From NCBI GenBank assembly GCA_030633365.1, contig DAOVSY010000017.1:1-16977 (forward strand): DNA of 16,977 nt, written 5' to 3'. The DNA is from Spirochaetaceae bacterium. GTDB lineage: Bacteria; Spirochaetota; Spirochaetia; B11-G9. The translations under genes were made by a program, and so were the position numbers. Position 1 is the first letter of the stretch. Every line of letters begins with the position of its first letter. The notes below the pieces were generated by a model. It worked only from the letters and a program-made list of their open reading frames with translations, was not told the origin of the DNA and searched no databases. Shown here piece by piece: positions 13,825-16,977 of this stretch.

Positions 13825-15063
13825 TTAAACTACAAGATCGACAAGATTTTCCGATTCCGTAATTATTGTTGGAATAATCTCTTCAATCAATTCAATTTGT
13901 TTTGCTATATCACTGTTGTTTTCTCTATTACCCGAACCTGAACGGTCACCGCCTACGGAAACATTCAATGCAGCTGTATCAAACCCGTTATCTCTGAAAG
14001 ATTTTTCCAGATTCTGCAGATTTTGTTCAAATATTTCTTTTACAGCCGCACTGTCAACAATAATTTGACCTGCTAACTTATTATCGGTAAGAAGAAGTCT
14101 TATCCTTACACTTCCTAGTTGTTCCGGCTTAAGAATTAACTTAATTTCACCAGAACCACCATCTTTCAGGATAATACTGGACTGTTTTACTATTTTACTG
14201 TTTACATTTTCTTCCAACTGCTTCATTAAAGCTGAACTGCTTGCAGTGGTAAGTGTTTTTGATTCACTTGAAAAATTATCTTTTACATGAGTCAACTCTA
14301 TAACAATGGGCTTAGCTTCTTCTGCATTATCAGAACGGAGCTGTTCATAAGATCCAACAGACATTTTCTGTCCATCGTTTTCTGCTTTAAGTTCTGCCTG
14401 TTTTATTTTACTGTTTTTGGTTTCCACCTGTCTAAGATCAAGAACTGATATTTTAGCCTTAGTAGTTTTAGAATCTTTTTTTATAATATTTTTCTTATTT
14501 ACTGAGTTCTTTTTTTCATCACTTACAGTCTTAAGTAAAACAGAACTCTTTAAATTATCTGATATAACAGCATCAGAAGCAATTAAAGATTCTAAAGATT
14601 TAGCTTCAGGATTTAAAACAACAGAATTGATATCTGCAGGAAGTTCCAGTGCTGCAAAACTTTCTATTTCAAAAACATCAGATTCTTTAGAAATATCTGT
14701 AATATTTTTTTTAACACTATCAATGTTTTTAGTCTTTTTAAATTCTGATTTAGAATTGTCCGATCCAACTTTTCTAAGACTGATAAGTTTTTTATTTTTT
14801 TGTTCCAACTGTTTTATAGAAGTTTCAACAGAACCTGTATCAGACTCTTTATCTGTTCTTTTATCTGTTTTAACATCTGATTTTGATTTTTGTTCTACAT
14901 CACTTTTTTGCATTTTGTTATATTCAGATGATGCAGATTTAAAAACTTCAGTAAATTTTCCTGTTCCCTGCAAATTATCAGATTCTACAGATTTATCCAT
15001 CATTGAGTTACTAGTGTCAAAATTCTGTTCTACCCTTTGCATAGGCATCTGTACTGGAAGCAA
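13825..15063 (-). CDS. fliK: FliK, hook-length control protein
   Basis: A 412-residue FliK. It is exported during hook growth, measures hook length and triggers the FlhB switch. The C-terminal Flg_hook domain (about 290-372) holds the family core ILKPEQLGSVRIRLLL near 310-325, followed by GQIIVDSAAVKEIFEQNLQNLEKSF. Residues 30-290 are Lys/Ser/Asp-rich and of low complexity, as expected of the flexible ruler part. The start is TTG at 15061-15063 behind a GGGGGG run. ATG codons at residues 6 and 8 lack a ribosome site but cannot be excluded. The gene was once called tap1 in Treponema and flbC in Borrelia. It follows flbB by 17 bases. Confidence 0.92.
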   Translation of the reverse strand: MLPVQMPMQRVEQNFDTSNSMMDKSVESDNLQGTGKFTEVFKSASSEYNKMQKSDVEQKSKSDVKTDKRTDKESDTGSVETSIKQLEQKNKKLISLRKVGSDNSKSEFKKTKNIDSVKKNITDISKESDVFEIESFAALELPADINSVVLNPEAKSLESLIASDAVISDNLKSSVLLKTVSDEKKNSVNKKNIIKKDSKTTKAKISVLDLRQVETKNSKIKQAELKAENDGQKMSVGSYEQLRSDNAEEAKPIVIELTHVKDNFSSESKTLTTASSSALMKQLEENVNSKIVKQSSIILKDGGSGEIKLILKPEQLGSVRIRLLLTDNKLAGQIIVDSAAVKEIFEQNLQNLEKSFRDNGFDTAALNVSVGGDRSGSGNRENNSDIAKQIELIEEIIPTIITESENLVDLVV

Positions 15064-15067
15064 ATAT

Positions 15068-15073
15068 CCCCCC
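15068..15073 (-). promoter_or_regulatory. G-run ribosome site for the TTG start of fliK
   Basis: GGGGGG lies four bases before TTG at 15061-15063. It is the best ribosome site in the 17-base gap after flbB; the downstream ATG codons at residues 6 and 8 have none. Confidence 0.5.
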
Positions 15074-15080
15074 GTTAATT

Positions 15081-15692
15081 CTATGGTTTTTTCAGCATCT
15101 TACGATTAAGCTCTGCAGCTCTGTCAGCAGGCATTAAAGAAAACCAGTATGAAACTATTGAATCTGTACCAGCTTCCTGGGCAATAAGCTCAGTAGTACG
15201 AAAAATATCAATTATATCCTGATCTGCCATACCAAGGAGCCTTGCAACTGCATCCTCCGGCGGCATACCGGTAAAATATGCAGATGCTTGCCGTAAGTTC
15301 CTACTTCTATCTTCGTACTCTTTTAAACGATCATTAAACGATTTTTCTCTATCTTCCAATGATTTTTCCTGCTCGTCGAGAATTTCAAGCTTCTGCTGTA
15401 CTTCTGCTTCTCTTAAAACAATATCATTTTCACGTGTATCCAGCTCTTCCACTCTTATATCCAGTGCCTGAATTTGTTTATCCAGACGTTCACGATCCAG
15501 AAGTAAAAAATCATCCGGATTATCCAATTTTTCCGGTGAATCAAGGCCAACCAGATTAAGAACAGGAGCAAACCTGTATCTTACATCGACTATTCCCAGA
15601 AAATCAAACCACAACAATCCACCTAAAACCAGGACTGTAATAAGTAAAATAAGTAAAATAATTCGTAAGCCCGAACGGGTTGATCCTGCCAA
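15081..15692 (-). CDS. flbB: FlbB, spirochete flagellar collar protein
   Basis: A 203-residue protein matching FlbB in layout. In Borrelia FlbB forms the base of the periplasmic collar around the motor and is needed for collar and stator assembly (known of family). A short basic N-terminus (1-10) leads to one transmembrane segment (about 11-28). A highly charged coiled coil (about 64-135, rich in LDxREx repeats) follows, then a small MgtE-N-like domain (about 137-200) with two related turns, GMPPEDAVARLLGM and LMPADRAAEL. The start is TTG behind GGGAGG, with five bases between. The fliJ stop TAA joins directly to that ribosome site. MotE proteins of other bacteria have the same layout and are the main alternative name. 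Confidence 0.9.
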   Translation of the reverse strand: MAGSTRSGLRIILLILLITVLVLGGLLWFDFLGIVDVRYRFAPVLNLVGLDSPEKLDNPDDFLLLDRERLDKQIQALDIRVEELDTRENDIVLREAEVQQKLEILDEQEKSLEDREKSFNDRLKEYEDRSRNLRQASAYFTGMPPEDAVARLLGMADQDIIDIFRTTELIAQEAGTDSIVSYWFSLMPADRAAELNRKMLKKP

Positions 15693-15697
15693 AACTG

Positions 15698-15703
15698 CCT
15701 CCC
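15698..15703 (-). promoter_or_regulatory. Shine-Dalgarno site fixing the TTG start of flbB
   Basis: GGGAGG, directly after the fliJ stop codon and five bases before TTG at 15690-15692. No ATG occurs before residue 143, so TTG is the only start that includes the membrane segment. Confidence 0.8.
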
Positions 15704-16159
15704 TTAAGCAGACTGCACTTTTCTATTACGCTTTCTTAATGCTATTCCAATACTTATATCATCAATCTCTTTAATTTCTTCCAGGGCCTGAGCCTTATAA
15801 TAGCCCTGCTCTTCTTTATCTTTAAGCTTATCAAGTACTTTTCTTTTATTTGAAGCTTCAATATATTTAGCCTGGATTTTTTCTTTTTCAGAATTATAGG
15901 CATCAAGTTTAAGATTTGCCTGATTAATTTCATAATTAAGTTTATTTAGATACATTTCTGAAATTTGCAGTATATCTATGCCGGAGCTATCTAAATTATA
16001 TTTAAAAAAAACTTTTGTTTTATCAGATTCATAATCCCTTATACGGTGTTCCATGGTATTACATTTACTTACAATCTGACCAAGCTTAATTTCCCAGTTT
16101 CTTTCATCATATGCTCTTAGTTCAAGTAATTTTCCCAGGTTAAATCGAAACCGTTTCAT
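15704..16159 (-). CDS. fliJ: FliJ, export-apparatus stalk and chaperone-escort protein
   Basis: A 151-residue, charged, almost wholly helical protein with the family opening FRFNLGKLLELRAYDERNWEIKLGQ (4-28). FliJ forms an antiparallel coiled coil that sits in the centre of the FliI ring, links it to FlhA and recycles export chaperones. Heptad-like spacing runs through most of its length, with few strongly hydrophobic stretches and no signal peptide. Sequence conservation in the family is low, so the call leans on the N-terminal motif, size and position straight after fliI. The gene overlaps the fliI end by 20 bases, and its AAAGGAG ribosome site lies inside fliI, seven bases before the ATG. 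Confidence 0.9.
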   Translation of the reverse strand: MKRFRFNLGKLLELRAYDERNWEIKLGQIVSKCNTMEHRIRDYESDKTKVFFKYNLDSSGIDILQISEMYLNKLNYEINQANLKLDAYNSEKEKIQAKYIEASNKRKVLDKLKDKEEQGYYKAQALEEIKEIDDISIGIALRKRNRKVQSA

Positions 16160-16977
16160 CTGCCGGCTCCTTTAAAGGTATTTTTATTCCTGAAATTTTT
16201 TCTGCAAGAGATAATGTTTGAAAAATATCTGCATTTTCTTCAATTTTTTGTTGTAAAAAATCACGAATCAGATCAATCTTTTCAATTGCTTCATCAATAT
16301 TTTTATTACTGCCTTCTGCATAGGCTCCAACATTTATTAGATCTTCTGCATCTGTATAACTGGCAAGAAGAGTTCTTATTCTTCCCATTGCTTCCTGTTC
16401 TTCGGGTGTAGTAATTTTATTTCCCAACCGGGACAAAGACTGGAGGATATCTATAGCAGGGTAATGATAACTTTGTGCAAGTTTTCGTGAAAGGATTATG
16501 TGACCATCAAGAATTCCACGAACATTATCAGCTACAGGTTCATCCATATCATCGCCATCTACAAGAATAGTATAAAAACCTGTTATAGTACCTTTTTCTG
16601 ATGTTCCACATCTTTCAAGCAGCTTTGGTAGCAGGGAAAAAACTGAAGGAGTAAATCCTCTGGTTGCAGGAGGCTCCCCAACAGCAAGGCCTATCTCTCT
16701 TTGAGCTCTTGCAAATCTTGTTATAGAATCAAACAACAACATTACATTTTTCCCCTGATCTCTAAAATATTCTGCTATAGCAGTAGCAACAAAAGCAGCT
16801 CGTACCCTTGAAAGAGGAGGAGTATCACTTGTTGAGACAATAACAACAGACCTTGCCAGACCTTCTTTGCCAAGATCAGATTCAAGAAACTCTTTTACTT
16901 CTCTTCCACGTTCTCCTATTAAAGCAATAACATTAATATCAGCATGAGTATTTCGGGCAATCATTCCTAGAAGGGTA
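16140..16977 (-). CDS. fliI: FliI, flagellar export ATPase, 5' end cut by window edge
   Basis: The C-terminal part of the flagellum-specific ATPase, relative of the F1 beta subunit. About 278 codons are visible. The window edge falls within the P-loop: the first residues read TLLGMIARNT, the end of GKSTLLGMIARN, so roughly 160-170 residues are missing. Visible landmarks: VIALIGERGREVKEFLE; VIVSTSDTPPLSRVRAAFVATAIAEYFRDQGKNVMLLFDSITRFARAQREIGLAVGEPPATRGF (Walker B aspartate in LLFDS, then the ATPase signature); and a helical C-terminal domain. The Met at 16964 is internal to the P-loop and is not the start. FliI drives substrate unloading for export together with FliJ and FliH. It overlaps fliJ by 20 bases. 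Confidence 0.97.
   Translation of the reverse strand, partial: TLLGMIARNTHADINVIALIGERGREVKEFLESDLGKEGLARSVVIVSTSDTPPLSRVRAAFVATAIAEYFRDQGKNVMLLFDSITRFARAQREIGLAVGEPPATRGFTPSVFSLLPKLLERCGTSEKGTITGFYTILVDGDDMDEPVADNVRGILDGHIILSRKLAQSYHYPAIDILQSLSRLGNKITTPEEQEAMGRIRTLLASYTDAEDLINVGAYAEGSNKNIDEAIEKIDLIRDFLQQKIEENADIFQTLSLAEKISGIKIPLKEPADETVSI

Noticed and set aside
14417..15109. A 230-codon open frame on the plus strand opposite fliK
   Set aside because: It lies antisense to the Lys/Ser/Asp-rich part of fliK. Such codons read on the other strand rarely give stops, which explains the length. The Ser/Leu/Phe-rich product has no recognisable domain and I saw no ribosome site that would argue for it.
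16140..16964. Treating Met at 16964 as the start of fliI
   Set aside because: The frame stays open to the window edge, and the residues before it (TLLG) continue the P-loop. The gene is cut by the edge.
1..16977. Search for a mobile element, CRISPR array, toxin-antitoxin or defence genes
   Set aside because: Every gene matches a known flagellar family in conserved order, all on one strand. I found no transposase, terminal repeats, spaced direct repeats or foreign-looking insert.

Overview
The window is one uninterrupted stretch of a spirochete flagellar/motility operon. All twenty recognisable genes lie on the minus strand, so transcription runs from position 16977 towards position 1. The DNA is AT-rich by eye. 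Spirochete origin is inferred from several points: FlbB (the spirochete collar protein) between fliJ and fliK; a FliY-type CheC/FliN protein directly after fliM; a FliO with a signal peptide; FlgE carrying the Lys165/Cys178 pair known from lysinoalanine-crosslinked treponemal hooks; and a gene order that matches, from memory, the fla operon of Treponema and Borrelia. Low GC and sequence style suggest a Treponema/Spirochaeta-type member of the Spirochaetales; the species cannot be named from this window.

Layout in transcription order: fliI (5' end cut by the window edge inside the P-loop), fliJ, flbB, fliK, flgD, flgE (export ATPase, its partner, collar, hook-length control, hook cap, hook); flbD, motA, motB, fliL (stator and torque); fliM, fliY (switch complex); fliO, fliP, fliQ, fliR, flhB, flhA (export gate); flhF and flhG (number and placement control; flhG cut at position 1). 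Most junctions are gaps of 2 to 31 bases or overlaps of 4 to 20 bases, and Shine-Dalgarno sites often sit on the preceding stop codon, which indicates strong translational coupling. Only two junctions are longer: motB-fliL (66 bases with the revised fliL start) and flhA-flhF (51 bases, filled mostly by a GC-rich inverted repeat). No stretch over 300 bases lacks a gene.

How the parts work together: FliI and FliJ, with FliH presumably upstream, feed substrates to the FlhA/FlhB/FliPQR gate assembled with FliO. FlgD caps the growing FlgE hook and FliK measures it, with FlhB switching specificity. FlbB seeds the periplasmic collar that, in Borrelia, supports stator assembly. MotA/MotB, aided by FliL and perhaps FlbD, generate torque on the FliM/FliY switch. 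FlhF and FlhG set where and how many motors are built.

Start sites needed care: flbB, fliK and flhA use TTG and fliO uses GTG, each with its own Shine-Dalgarno site, while fliL and fliP are best started at an internal ATG rather than at the longest-frame start. No mobile element, CRISPR array, tRNA, rRNA or defence gene was seen, and I find no evidence of an undescribed system here; the interest lies in lineage-specific details of a conserved machine.
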